Shown here piece by piece: positions 52,163-61,811 of a DNA stretch of 62,734 bases. Position 1 is the stretch's first letter, and each line of letters opens with the position of its first letter. The stretch comes from Paracoccaceae bacterium (GTDB taxonomy: Bacteria; Pseudomonadota; Alphaproteobacteria; Rhodobacterales; Rhodobacteraceae), in NCBI GenBank assembly GCA_022822495.1, contig JAJEBQ010000044.1, forward strand, positions 1 through 62,734. Reading direction: 5' to 3'. The position numbers and the translations under genes were made by a program. A model generated the notes under the pieces. It did no database searches. It worked only from the letters and a program-made list of their open reading frames with translations, and was not told the origin of the DNA.

Positions 52163-53989
52163 ATGAACAAAACAGCCGCCAAAAACACTAAATCCAAAAT
52201 TTCAACCAAGCAAGCAGCCACTAAATCAGAAAAAATCTCGAAGGGTGGCACAACAAGAACGAGAGTAGCTAAGCCACAAGTCAAAAGGGCGCCCTCCAAG
52301 CCGAAGCACCAGCCAGCCAAAGCTGTACCAGGCACCCCAAACGAAGCATCAGGAAGTTCAAGCAACAAACAATCAGAGGTCTCTAAAACAGTAACTTCCA
52401 ATGAGTTGGATACACCATTTGATGAATCCCTTGAAAAGCAATTGATAGATGAATGGAACTCTATGGATGTGGATGCTATGGTCGATGATATTTATGTTGA
52501 TCCAGCCCAATCAAGCCATCCCAGAGGACAACAATCTCAAAGAGATGAATTAATTGGTGAAATCATAGAGGATATACGTCAAGAGGAAACTCCTTTGGAA
52601 GAGGATGATGTTAGGCAAAATCCTACACCTTCCAGCGAGAATAATAATTCGCCATTTGAAGCCACTCCCCATAAGCAAAACAAACTGACCAAACCTCTGG
52701 GGCTTTCGTTGTTGGGTAAAACCTGGCGAATAAAGGGAATGTTTGCCTTGATTATCCTGGTCATGTTTTTACTGGTCAATTATGTGGTGTTTAATAAGCC
52801 TAATCTGCTTCAAGGCCTCAACCAGCTTTTGGGATTACCATCTCATAACCATGATCTTGCTACCGCGGGAGGTAATGACCTGCTGGAATTTGATGTAAGG
52901 CCCCAAAATGAAAACGGACCCAAGAGATCTTACAACAATATTGTTGCAACGGAAGATAAAAGAGATGCCACTTTAATAACTGGTTCAGTTATAAATAATG
53001 AAAGGGCTCATACTAAACCCATTACAGAGCAGGAGTTACAATTTTGGCAGCAACTTGCCAAAACCAGTTTTGAAGAAATAGCTAATAGACATGACAAGGG
53101 TGTCAATCACGAAGCTTTATTACCCCTTGGTGAAAGCATCCTCAGTGCAAAGGTAAACCCTCCTTTGGAAAATACGAATAACCAGAGAACTCCCGAATTG
53201 GAAAATGGCAAAGTATTTGTAATGGCTGATCTGGAGGCACCCGAAGACAAAATAGACTTGAATAAAGCACAAGTTGAAACGATTATGAGTACCAGCAAAA
53301 CTGCTTTAATCAAGGATACTACGAATAAATCCGAAACCAATGATCCTTGGGTCATAGCAATCGGCATGGAAGAAAAGACTTCATTGCCTAATATTTCAAC
53401 TACTGATGAGCGTCTGGAAATTGCAGCAATGTTGCTTGCCTTGGGTAAAGAGATAAGGGGCCTTCATGATACAACACAAAGTATTTTGGCTATGTTGCAA
53501 TCATCAACACCCACCAATGATACCTTGGCAACTGCTTCCATTCAAGACCTTCCTTCTCCGCCTGTAGATATGGATCATGGATCTGGTTTGGGAACGCATC
53601 TGTCTGAAAAATTCAGAATCAATTTTCCAGGACTGGAGTTATCAGAACCTGACAAGGTAAGTGAAAATACAGACCTTGATACGGGTGAAAAGATCCTTGC
53701 CAAAGTTGTTTCCGCTTCCTCAGGAAATATACCTGTTAGCACTGAAATGATGAATATGAATGATCTCGACGATCATCCTTTTCCCCTAATCCGAAACGAA
53801 TTGGATGGGCAATTGATCATCCGGTCCCTTACCAGGGAAGAAACCGGATTTAACACCCTAAAGAATGTCAGTGTTGGAGATGAAATACCTGGGTTTGGCC
53901 TGGTTCTCAACATTAAGGAGGATGATGCCGGCCGGATGATTGTCATGGAAAATGGCATCGTGTATCTGAATTTAGTGCTGATGAAATGA
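52163..53989 (+). CDS. Large membrane protein in the DotF/TraP position
   Basis: A 608-residue protein. The first 190 residues are cytoplasmic, starting with a Lys/Thr/Ala-rich basic stretch (KTAAKNTKSKISTKQAATKS) and then acidic (LEKQLIDEWNSMDVDAMVDD). One transmembrane helix follows (MFALIILVMFLLVNYVVF, about 195-213), then a long periplasmic region ending in a small beta domain (LDGQLIIRSLTREETGFNTL, GDEIPGFGLVLNIKEDDAG). The topology and place between dotG and a dotE/traQ-like gene match DotF/IcmG (about 269 residues) and R64 TraP (about 242), but it is more than twice as long. Direct homology is not evident by eye. It overlaps the next gene by 4 bases. Confidence 0.6.
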   Translation: MNKTAAKNTKSKISTKQAATKSEKISKGGTTRTRVAKPQVKRAPSKPKHQPAKAVPGTPNEASGSSSNKQSEVSKTVTSNELDTPFDESLEKQLIDEWNSMDVDAMVDDIYVDPAQSSHPRGQQSQRDELIGEIIEDIRQEETPLEEDDVRQNPTPSSENNNSPFEATPHKQNKLTKPLGLSLLGKTWRIKGMFALIILVMFLLVNYVVFNKPNLLQGLNQLLGLPSHNHDLATAGGNDLLEFDVRPQNENGPKRSYNNIVATEDKRDATLITGSVINNERAHTKPITEQELQFWQQLAKTSFEEIANRHDKGVNHEALLPLGESILSAKVNPPLENTNNQRTPELENGKVFVMADLEAPEDKIDLNKAQVETIMSTSKTALIKDTTNKSETNDPWVIAIGMEEKTSLPNISTTDERLEIAAMLLALGKEIRGLHDTTQSILAMLQSSTPTNDTLATASIQDLPSPPVDMDHGSGLGTHLSEKFRINFPGLELSEPDKVSENTDLDTGEKILAKVVSASSGNIPVSTEMMNMNDLDDHPFPLIRNELDGQLIIRSLTREETGFNTLKNVSVGDEIPGFGLVLNIKEDDAGRMIVMENGIVYLNLVLMK

Positions 53990-54516
53990 CTGAAATCATC
54001 AGCTTTATCCAGGATTTTGAAACCCTTCTTAGAGGTATTTTCTATTTGGTGGGTATTCTCATTGTTATCCAGAGCGTTCGAAATGCAGCGAGAAGATCCG
54101 AGTTGGGACCTCAGCTTGGTTCATGGATAAGTCCTGTGATGGGATTTTGTATAGGTATCTTGTTAATCGCACTCCCTGAAACAATAGCCATGCTGAGTGG
54201 AACTTTCTTTGGCAGGGGTGGTGACTTAAATCCCCGTTCCATCTTTGAATATGATCAGCGTTTGATTTCACCTTTAAACGGGGGTATCTCGCAAAATGTA
54301 ATTGAACTTGTGGTTCTTATTGTTCAGTTTCTGGGATTTTTGGCAATTATTCGAAGTCTCTTACTCTTCAATCAGATCAGCACCCAGGGGTCAAGGGTCT
54401 TGGGACCGGGATTTACCTTTTTGGTGGCTGGTACTCTGGCAGTTAATTTTCCCATGTTTTGGGGAATACTTGTGAATTTGTTCCTCGGAGTGATGGGAGA
54501 ACCAGCGGCAGTTTAA
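53986..54516 (+). CDS. DotE/IcmC (TraQ)-like polytopic membrane protein
   Basis: A 176-residue protein with four hydrophobic segments (LRGIFYLVGILIVIQSV; VMGFCIGILLIALPETIAML; VIELVVLIVQFLGFLAIIRS; LVAGTLAVNFPMFWGILVNL). The pattern, including the small central RGGDLNPRSIFEYDQRLISP loop, matches DotE/IcmC/DotV and R64 TraQ. These are inner-membrane parts of the type IVB machine of unclear role. It is last in the dotI-H-G-F-E run and overlaps the preceding gene (ATGA). Confidence 0.75.
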   Translation: MTEIISFIQDFETLLRGIFYLVGILIVIQSVRNAARRSELGPQLGSWISPVMGFCIGILLIALPETIAMLSGTFFGRGGDLNPRSIFEYDQRLISPLNGGISQNVIELVVLIVQFLGFLAIIRSLLLFNQISTQGSRVLGPGFTFLVAGTLAVNFPMFWGILVNLFLGVMGEPAAV

Positions 54517-54729
54517 ATTATCAGGTTTAACGGATCCAACTGGATCACCCCATTACCCTCAAAATTGCCCTTCATGACCTTGTCCAAGCCGGCCAGAATG
54601 TTCAATACCCAAAATTCCTGAGAAAACTTTGACAACAATAGAGACAACCGATCCCTAAATTATTGGGAATTGCATACTTGAATATACACAGGATTATTTT
54701 TGAGCTAAAAAGTGGTCATTGAAACAACA

Positions 54730-55160
54730 AAAGCCTAGAAACCCACGACATCCCGAACCTTCGTCTCATACCGGGGATCCTTGGAAACCATGAAGATCAT
54801 GGTGTTACAAGATCCCATATACTGTTGAGATGGCGATATTGCCAATCTTGTCGGCCAACGCTCTGAGAGTCCGGCAACTCCTGTTCGGAGGGGCGGGGAA
54901 ATGGCCGGAGTAATCAGGTGTTCAACCTTCTCCTGAGATGTTGGTTGCTTGTCCGGCAACCATGTTGCATCATGAAGCAAGCCATCCACACGTTCCTTCA
55001 GAAACTGATCCCGCCACCGCCAGACTGCGTGTTTAGTGTCGGCTTGGACTTGCCGGCTTTGTGTATGGTATCCACCAAACCCTTACCATCGGCCAGCGTG
55101 AGAGCAATGTTAACCCGCCAGACATGCTCCAGGTGACGGCAATCGGGAGTATATTGGGTC
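54730..55160 (-). pseudogene. IS630-family transposase remnant
   Basis: Minus-strand fragments in two frames: VNIALTLADGKGLVDTIHKA with GKSKPT, then ERVDGLL-type sequence (VDGLLHDATWLPDKQPTSQE, KVEHLI), which is the N-terminal helix-turn-helix and linker of IS630 transposases. After this the frames degrade and no DDE domain remains. A short, dead fragment between the dot operon and the nuclease relic. Confidence 0.7.
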
Positions 55161-55359
55161 AAGAGTTCAAATGAGAATCCTTTGTATCGTAAAAATCACT
55201 AGTTAATGTGAATAATAATCTTGAGGTTCTCACCCACTAGGAAAATGCCTCTTTTCAGGGTGCACGTTAAAGATCGGAAAAATGAATAGGATAAGTTTGA
55301 TATAAACTTATGAGAAATGTAATCACTGGACAGATAGTAAGGTACGAAGAGTTATGATC

Positions 55360-56252
55360 TCAGAAAATCATTTGATTTGAAACATCTAAAACACATACTT
55401 CAATTTTATTTCTTTGCTCTAAAGTAAGGGAATTTCTCAATTGTTCACGAAGTTCAACTGGACCTGAAGGTCTTGTACCGTTTGGTGCAATTTGAGGTTT
55501 GCAACTTTGCGAGTCACCAAACCAGAAAACAACATAGATTCCATAGCCCTTCGAACCGGGATCTCTTGTATATTTAGCAATCAATTGTGAGTGGATAGAT
55601 GTCCAGAGATCTCTATGACAACTTTTTTTATCTCGATAGGTACGTTAAACCATGAATAAGAAACTCGGATATCAGATCGCTTGTCGTTAACGTATGTACC
55701 TTCTGGTTGAGCTTCTATATCATATTGTTGTAATTTGAGTTTCAGGTCAGACAGCAAATTGTCCCCACATGTGTCTTCAGGGCGTGGATTTTCAGGCCTA
55801 CCATGTTTATCTACATTCCAGTATTGCTTCCAATCTGTAGTGTTGGAATCATGTATTTTGTCTCGAATCTCATTCAAATAATCAAAAGTCAAGGCTGCAA
55901 GATCGGCTGGATTTGAAGGTCTTTTATTTCCCAGTGTCTGAAGGACATTATCCAAATTTGAATATTTGAAATCAGCTTCACGCCGGGATACCATGTGGTT
56001 TTGATAAGCATGTTCCAGATCGTTTTTCCAACCTAGTAGTTGGTTATCTGAAGCCAATTTCGTTAAGGTATGTGTTGCCTTTGCAGAAGGAATATTAGAC
56101 AGTTGGTCTATATAATCTTTGACTATATCTGCGAAGGTCATTTCGCTGGTTACCGATACAGGTTTGCCAGGAATTATTTTATAGGGGCAAAATGAACCTC
56201 CAAGATGTTTTATGATTTGTTTTATTACCTCAACCCTTGACCATTCGATCAT
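55360..56252 (-). pseudogene. C-terminal nuclease-type protein, frameshifted in an A7 run
   Basis: Frame 1 (56252-55581) has WKQYWNVDKHGRPENPRPED and ends in a restriction-like core DKRSDIRVSYSWFNVPIEIK. It then goes out of frame at a run of seven A bases (about 55624-55630). One base more or less joins it to CHRDLWTSIHSQLIAKYTRD and YGIYVVFWFGDSQSCKPQIA, ending VCVLDVSNQMIF. The D...E-x-K residues of a PD-(D/E)xK site are visible. The start (MIEWSRVEVIKQIIKHLGGS) looks like the middle of a larger protein, so the N-terminus is missing as well. Fully dead if truncated; the shift alone could be a sequencing error. Confidence 0.6.
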
Positions 56253-56428
56253 TCAGATAGTGTATACTCAAGTATGAATTGGCCAAAGTGGTAACAAGAC
56301 AACTTGAAGAGCGCGATCTATCTTGAATTACTCGTATCCTGAGGCAGGATCCGTATCTCTAACAGTTTGAATTTACTTCATCCCCACACTACTTGAACTC
56401 AAAATTATTGTTACTTTGAAAGTTGAAA

Positions 56429-57451
56429 ATGGGATATAGGATAGTTGTTGTCGGCGCAACCGGGAATGTTGGAAGAGAAATGCTCAACATTCTGGCTGAA
56501 CGAGAATTCCCCGTTGATGAAATCAAGGCTCTTGCCTCAAGCAGATCAGCAGGTGAAACTGTCGAATTTGGTTCGGATGAGTTGATTGTAACTGATTTGG
56601 ATCAGTTTGACTTCGACGGTTGGGACATGGCTCTTTTTGCCATAGGTTCCAACGCCACGGCAAAATACGCACCTCTTGCCGCCAAAGCTGATTGCGTGGT
56701 CATTGATAACTCGTCTCTCTATCGCTATGAACCTGAAATCCCTCTTATCGTACCCGAAGTAAATCCAGATACAATTACCCAATATTCAAACCGGAACATA
56801 ATTGCCAATCCCAATTGCTCGACAGCACAAATGGTGGTCGCTCTTAAACCCCTCCATGACATGGCAACAATCAACCGTGTGGTTGTTTCTACCTATCAAT
56901 CCGTTTCAGGTTCCGGCAAAGCAGCTATGGACGAACTTTTCAATCAGACCCGATCCCTCTATTCCCAGGAAGAGAGTGTGGAACCAAAGGTGTACCCCTG
57001 TCGAATAGCCTTTAACGTCATTCCCCATATCGATAGCTTCATGGAAGACGGTTACACCCGGGAAGAATGGAAAATGGTGATTGAAACAAAAAAGATTGTT
57101 GATCAGGCCATTAATGTAACCGCCACCTGTGTAAGAGTGCCTGTTTTTGTTGGCCATTCGGAAGCCATTAATGTTGAGTTCGAAAACCCCATTGATCTTG
57201 ACGAAGCAAGACAAACACTTAAGGAAGCACCAGGTATTATTGTTTTGGACAAGCATGAGGATGGCGGGTATATGACACCTATGGACTGTATCGGTGAATA
57301 TGCAACCTTCATCAGTCGCTTAAGACAGGATTTAACCATACCAAACGGCTTGAATTTCTGGTGTGTATCGGACAATCTGCGTAAGGGAGCCGCTCTGAAT
57401 GCCGTTCAGATTGCGGAATTACTTGGACGAAGAGTATTGAAAAAAGGGTAA
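56429..57451 (+). CDS. asd: Aspartate-semialdehyde dehydrogenase
   Basis: A 340-residue enzyme that reduces aspartyl-4-phosphate to aspartate semialdehyde with NADPH, the branch point to lysine, diaminopimelate, threonine and methionine. The NADP-binding start is MGYRIVVVGATGNVGREML; the catalytic cysteine is in IIANPNCSTAQMV; the substrate-binding HSEAINVEFEN and the dimer arm follow. I start at ATG 56429; a TTG two codons upstream is possible. Length is normal and nothing is missing. It marks the start of the housekeeping region to the right of the island. Confidence 0.95.
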   Translation: MGYRIVVVGATGNVGREMLNILAEREFPVDEIKALASSRSAGETVEFGSDELIVTDLDQFDFDGWDMALFAIGSNATAKYAPLAAKADCVVIDNSSLYRYEPEIPLIVPEVNPDTITQYSNRNIIANPNCSTAQMVVALKPLHDMATINRVVVSTYQSVSGSGKAAMDELFNQTRSLYSQEESVEPKVYPCRIAFNVIPHIDSFMEDGYTREEWKMVIETKKIVDQAINVTATCVRVPVFVGHSEAINVEFENPIDLDEARQTLKEAPGIIVLDKHEDGGYMTPMDCIGEYATFISRLRQDLTIPNGLNFWCVSDNLRKGAALNAVQIAELLGRRVLKKG

Positions 57452-57476
57452 AATTTTTCCTTGCCAAGATGTTTTG

Positions 57477-58337
57477 ATGCCCAGTCAGAAAATCAACAGT
57501 ATTGATACCAGGTTACTGGCAGCCAATGGCAATGTGGCAGCGATTGAGCTCAAGGGGTCAGTAAGGGCCAAATCCTATGTCAAGGGTGAACTTCACGAGG
57601 TAAGCAAACCGGTCACTGGCATATTTAACAAGCCGAACGGCACACTCTCTTGCGAATTGGTATATGGAAACGATTTCAGGGTCTTGGAAACTGTTGATCA
57701 TTGGTCCTTTGGGCAGGTTGTGGCGGATGGTTATGTTGGTTATGCAGCCACCGAAGATCTTATACCTGCTGGCAACAAGACACACCAAGTATACACCCTG
57801 GGTAGTGGATTGTATAAACTGGATAATTTGAAATCAGTTTGCTTGCAATGGTTGCCCATGGGATCAAAACTCCAAATTATTGATACTACTGGAGAGTTTG
57901 CCAAAACAAAGGAAGGTTTGTTCGTCCCTGGCCAACACCTCCAGAAAATTAACCAGTCTGAGGCGGACTTTGTGTCCTTAGCGGAACAATACCTACATAT
58001 CCCCTATCTTTGGGGTGGCAATTCACCCATGGGGATTGATTGTTCTGGCCTGGTTAGCATCGCTCTCAACCTGGCAGGTATTAAATGCCCAAGGGATAGT
58101 GATCAGCAATTTAACCAGTTGGGGACCTACCTGCCTGAAGGTGAGCACCCAAAACGTGGAGATGTTGCCTTTTGGCAGGGTCATGTTGGTATTATGCTCA
58201 CCCCCGAAAAGTTACTCCATGCGACTGCGTTTCACATGCTTGTTGCAATGGAACCTTTTGTCGATGTCCACAAGAGAATTACAACGACCGAAAGTGTCCC
58301 CTTTCTTGGCTTCAAACGGATTAGCCAACAAGTTTGA
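57477..58337 (+). CDS. NlpC/P60 cell-wall peptidase
   Basis: A 286-residue C40 peptidase from ATG 57477. N-terminal SH3-like domains (LRVL-type strands; VYTLGSGLYKLDNLKSVCLQ) are followed by an NlpC/P60 domain with catalytic Cys in MGIDCSGLVSIALNLAGI, His in FWQGHVGIMLTPEKLLHATA and the usual HPKRGDVAFW. It cleaves peptide stems of peptidoglycan. No signal peptide is visible, as is common for the alphaproteobacterial members of this group. It follows asd after 25 bases and its end overlaps the convergent DUF2794 gene by 17 bases. Confidence 0.9.
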   Translation: MPSQKINSIDTRLLAANGNVAAIELKGSVRAKSYVKGELHEVSKPVTGIFNKPNGTLSCELVYGNDFRVLETVDHWSFGQVVADGYVGYAATEDLIPAGNKTHQVYTLGSGLYKLDNLKSVCLQWLPMGSKLQIIDTTGEFAKTKEGLFVPGQHLQKINQSEADFVSLAEQYLHIPYLWGGNSPMGIDCSGLVSIALNLAGIKCPRDSDQQFNQLGTYLPEGEHPKRGDVAFWQGHVGIMLTPEKLLHATAFHMLVAMEPFVDVHKRITTTESVPFLGFKRISQQV

Positions 58338-58686
58338 GGTTTCTCTTATCAAGCACACCAACCACTCTTTTTAGCTCGTTCCCCCTCTTCAGAACTTGAC
58401 CATCCATGGCCTTGACCATGTACAAAGATTTTTTGGATTTTTGATCAGGATGTTTTTCGATCCTGTAAAGGGGAAAGTCAGCCGTTCGTCTGAACACTGA
58501 GAACACGGCAAAATCCCTGAGATGCGATATGCCATAATCCCGCCAAATACCCGAGGCAACCATACGCCCATAGAGGGACATAATGACTCTTAATTCTGCC
58601 CGATCAAAACTGACAACTGCTAGTGAAGGTTGCGAACCAGAGGTTTTTTTCTTCCTGTACTCAACTAAGTTGATAACCGGCATCAA
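58321..58686 (-). CDS. DUF2794 family protein
   Basis: A 121-residue protein of the DUF2794 type: FDRAELRVIMSLYGRMVASG, WRDYGISHLRDFAVFSVFRR and DFPLYRIEKHPD, then VLKRGNELKRVVGVLDKRNL. The family is, to my knowledge, largely restricted to Alphaproteobacteria and has no known function. It is the best taxonomic marker in this window. It runs convergently to the NlpC/P60 gene. Confidence 0.9.
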   Translation of the reverse strand: MMPVINLVEYRKKKTSGSQPSLAVVSFDRAELRVIMSLYGRMVASGIWRDYGISHLRDFAVFSVFRRTADFPLYRIEKHPDQKSKKSLYMVKAMDGQVLKRGNELKRVVGVLDKRNLKLVG

Positions 58687-58909
58687 TTTGTCAAATTTTT
58701 ATGTTTGTACATCACCACAATAGAGTTAAATTATCAAAATTTTGCAACAATAATTTAACGGTTTTGTCAGAACAAGGTTTTATCCATATCAATACCAACT
58801 TCTTTAAGACAATTCCTTTACATTAGGACTTTGTTTTGGATAATGCACAATTATAAATCCACAATAGATTCATGCCAAGCAGGATTTGATTTCAGATTGA
58901 AACTTAACC

Positions 58910-60163
58910 ATGTCTGAGTTGAAACATCTTCACACATACATCGCCGTCTCAGTGGCTTACAGCACCTTCATGTTTACCGATGGTGTTCTGCGAATGATCC
59001 TTCTCCTTCATTTTCATACCCTGGATTTTACCCCCATTCAACTGGCAATGATCTTCTTGATGTACGAGTTCGTCAGTATGATAACCAACCTCTATTCAGG
59101 ATGGATAGGGGCAAAATTCGGTATGGCCAGAACATTGTATGGCGGCATGATTATTCAAATCATTGCCCTCTCGATACTTGCCCAGATGAATCCTGCGTGG
59201 TCTATTCCCGCGTCACTGGCCTTTATCATGGTTTTACAAGGGATGTCGGGCGCTGCCAAGGATTTGACCAAAAACAGTTCAAAAAGCTCAATTAAAATAA
59301 TTACAGACAATCAGGAAGGGGCATTGTTCAAGTGGACCGCAAGATTAACAGGATCAAAAAATTTCATCAAGGGTGTGGGGTTTCTTGCCGGCGCAGCCCT
59401 GTTGGGTTTTTTAGGATTTTCGAACTCCCTCATTCTGGTAGCGATTCTTTTGACTGTTGTAACTGTAGGAGTTTTTGTGGTTCGGGTGCCCAATCTACCC
59501 ACCGGTGAGAAAGGGATCAGACTTCGTGAAGTTTTTTCCAAAAATCAAAATGTCAACAGGCTTGCCCTAGCCAGGATGTTTCTATTCGGAGCAAGGGATG
59601 TCTGGTTTGTGGTTGGGGTCCCGATATACCTGTTTGAAATCATTTCTGACGGCTCGGTTGCCGGTGATATGAAGGCCTGCCTTTATGTTGGTATATTTAC
59701 GGGGGTCTGGATTGTTGTTTATGGTTTGGTCCAGGCTCTTACCCCCAACTTTTTGAGGTATAATGAATTACCCACCGCTACACTCGTACAATACCTGAAA
59801 AATTGGGGAAGAGGCATACCGACCATTCTTGTTCTTCTCGGCGGTGTAACCCTGTTTGAGCAAATGGGATTCAATTGGATTCCCGTAACCATGTTAATTG
59901 GTTTCTTTGTGTTTGGTTTTATTTTTGCCGTTAACTCATCCATACACTCATTTTTGATTTTGGCTTTTTCTCAAACTTCCAGGGTGACATTGGATGTAGG
60001 GTACTATTACATGGCCAATTCGGGTGGACGATTGGTCGGCACACTGCTTTCTGGAGTAAGTTTTCAACTTGGCGGCATTACCCTTTGCCTTTTCACGGCA
60101 GGAATTATGGCTTTACTTTCCTGGTTTGCTACTGCCAGGATCTCATCCGCAAGAGCAGCCTGA
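58910..60163 (+). CDS. ArsJ-like major facilitator transporter
   Basis: A 417-residue protein with about 12 transmembrane segments. It has the signature I associate with ArsJ, the exporter of 1-arseno-3-phosphoglycerate: ILLHFHTLDFTPIQLAMIFL, GMSGAAKDLTKNSSKSSIK, WTARLTGSKNFIKGVGFLAG and RMFLFGARDVWFVVGVPIYL. ArsJ is normally encoded beside a glyceraldehyde-3-phosphate dehydrogenase that makes its substrate; none is adjacent here, so the partner may be elsewhere or the substrate different. The downstream transpeptidase starts 23 bases later and is probably co-transcribed. Confidence 0.85.
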   Translation: MSELKHLHTYIAVSVAYSTFMFTDGVLRMILLLHFHTLDFTPIQLAMIFLMYEFVSMITNLYSGWIGAKFGMARTLYGGMIIQIIALSILAQMNPAWSIPASLAFIMVLQGMSGAAKDLTKNSSKSSIKIITDNQEGALFKWTARLTGSKNFIKGVGFLAGAALLGFLGFSNSLILVAILLTVVTVGVFVVRVPNLPTGEKGIRLREVFSKNQNVNRLALARMFLFGARDVWFVVGVPIYLFEIISDGSVAGDMKACLYVGIFTGVWIVVYGLVQALTPNFLRYNELPTATLVQYLKNWGRGIPTILVLLGGVTLFEQMGFNWIPVTMLIGFFVFGFIFAVNSSIHSFLILAFSQTSRVTLDVGYYYMANSGGRLVGTLLSGVSFQLGGITLCLFTAGIMALLSWFATARISSARAA

Positions 60164-60186
60164 AGACAATAAGAGATTGGAGTGAT

Positions 60187-61767
60187 ATGAGAGATTTCCA
60201 ACTTCCCGGGAGGTCCCCGGTATTTGCCGCAAATGGTGTGTGTGCCACATCACATCCATTAGCAGCTCAAACAGCAGTCCGTATTTTGGAAGAAGGCGGT
60301 AATGCTGTCGATGCGGCGATCGCTGGTGCCGTACTTCTCGGTTTATGTGAACCACAATCCACGGGATTGGGTGGAGATTGCTTTGCCTTGGTCAAATTAC
60401 CAAACAAAGAGGAGATCATTTCCATAAATGGTTCTGGTCGGGCACCCGCAGCTATTGATCCAAGCAGGATAAGAGCATCCGGTAACAGTGTACTTAACGA
60501 ATACAAACCTGAGTCAGTTACTATTCCAGGTGCAGTAGATACCTTTTGTCAACTGGAAGAAGATTTTGGTAAAGTTGGTTTGGTGAAGGTACTTGCCCCA
60601 GCCATAAAGTATGCACTAGAGGGCATTCCTGTATCCCCCAGAGTAGGATTTGATTGGGATAAAAGTCAAAGGGTATTGCAAGGTATTGCAAGGCAATATT
60701 ATTTGCAGAATGGCCAAGTTCCAACTGTGGGAAGTCTTTTCAGAGCACCAAAACAGGCTGAGGTGTTGACTAAAATATCTCGCTTGGGTCGCAAGGGTTT
60801 TTACGAAGGTGAAGTGGCTCAGGACATGGTTGATAGTTTGCGGTCCCGGGGTGGCCTTCATAGCATGGAAGATTTTGCCTCATTCTCCTCTGATTATACC
60901 CAAACCATCGCCAGTACCTACAAGGGTTATGAAGTCATCGAACATCCTCCAAACGGACAAGGTGCCATGGCCTTGCTTTTGTTGAATATTCTCAAAAATT
61001 TTGACTTGGAGAAACTTGATCCCTTCGGTCCTGAAAGAACCCATATTGAAATTGAAGCAGGAAAACTTGCAATGGATGCCCGAAACAGGTTTGTAGCGGA
61101 CCCTGATCATACCCCCAGGTTGGATCATCTGTTGTCGCAGAATACTGCTGATCAACTTGCCGGCAGGATCAACATGAAGGCGGTAAATTTGGATATCAAG
61201 AAGATCTCTGAGGCAGTACACAAGGACACGGTTTACTTGACAGTAGTAGATTCCGACCGAATGGCTGTCTCCTTGATATATTCCATTTTCCATGGCTTTG
61301 GTTCTGGCATTGCATCGGAGAAATACGGGATCCTTTTTCACAACCGTGGAGCAGGGTTCAACTTGATTAAAGGACATCCAAATGAAATTGGACCTCTGAA
61401 AAGACCCATGCACACGATCATACCAGCAATGCTGAAAAAGAATAACAGAGTCATTATGCCTTTTGGTGTCATGGGGGGACAATACCAAGCCGTAGGACAT
61501 GCACGGTTTTTAACAAACATGATTGATTTTGGCATGGACCCTCAATCAGCACTTGACGGTCCGAGAAGCTTTTTTGAGGACAATATTAGCTTGCTTGAAA
61601 AAGGTTACTCAAAAACAACTATTGAGGCCTTATCCGAACTGGGACATAAGGTGGAAATACCACCTTCACCTCATGGTGGAGGCCAGGCAATAATGATAGA
61701 TTATGAAAAAGGCTCACTTTTGGGGGCATCAGACCCTAGAAAGGATGGTTGTGCCCTGGGCTATTAA
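60187..61767 (+). CDS. Gamma-glutamyltranspeptidase-like Ntn hydrolase
   Basis: A 526-residue protein from ATG 60187, with GGAG at 60179-60182. The family start is clear (VCATSHPLAAQTAVRILEEG, GNAVDAAIAGAVLLGLCEPQ, STGLGGDCFALV). The expected self-processing site with the nucleophile threonine is AVHKDTVYLTVVDSDRM (about residue 348), followed by NRGAGFN and PFGVMGGQYQAVGHARFLTN. There is no signal peptide, so a cytoplasmic enzyme of the YwrD-like kind is more likely than a periplasmic GGT. It would hydrolyse gamma-glutamyl bonds, perhaps in glutathione conjugates. Confidence 0.88.
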   Translation: MRDFQLPGRSPVFAANGVCATSHPLAAQTAVRILEEGGNAVDAAIAGAVLLGLCEPQSTGLGGDCFALVKLPNKEEIISINGSGRAPAAIDPSRIRASGNSVLNEYKPESVTIPGAVDTFCQLEEDFGKVGLVKVLAPAIKYALEGIPVSPRVGFDWDKSQRVLQGIARQYYLQNGQVPTVGSLFRAPKQAEVLTKISRLGRKGFYEGEVAQDMVDSLRSRGGLHSMEDFASFSSDYTQTIASTYKGYEVIEHPPNGQGAMALLLLNILKNFDLEKLDPFGPERTHIEIEAGKLAMDARNRFVADPDHTPRLDHLLSQNTADQLAGRINMKAVNLDIKKISEAVHKDTVYLTVVDSDRMAVSLIYSIFHGFGSGIASEKYGILFHNRGAGFNLIKGHPNEIGPLKRPMHTIIPAMLKKNNRVIMPFGVMGGQYQAVGHARFLTNMIDFGMDPQSALDGPRSFFEDNISLLEKGYSKTTIEALSELGHKVEIPPSPHGGGQAIMIDYEKGSLLGASDPRKDGCALGY

Positions 61768-61811
61768 ACAGTTTTAAATGAAATTGTTGTGGGAGAGGTT
61801 GAAACCAGTCG

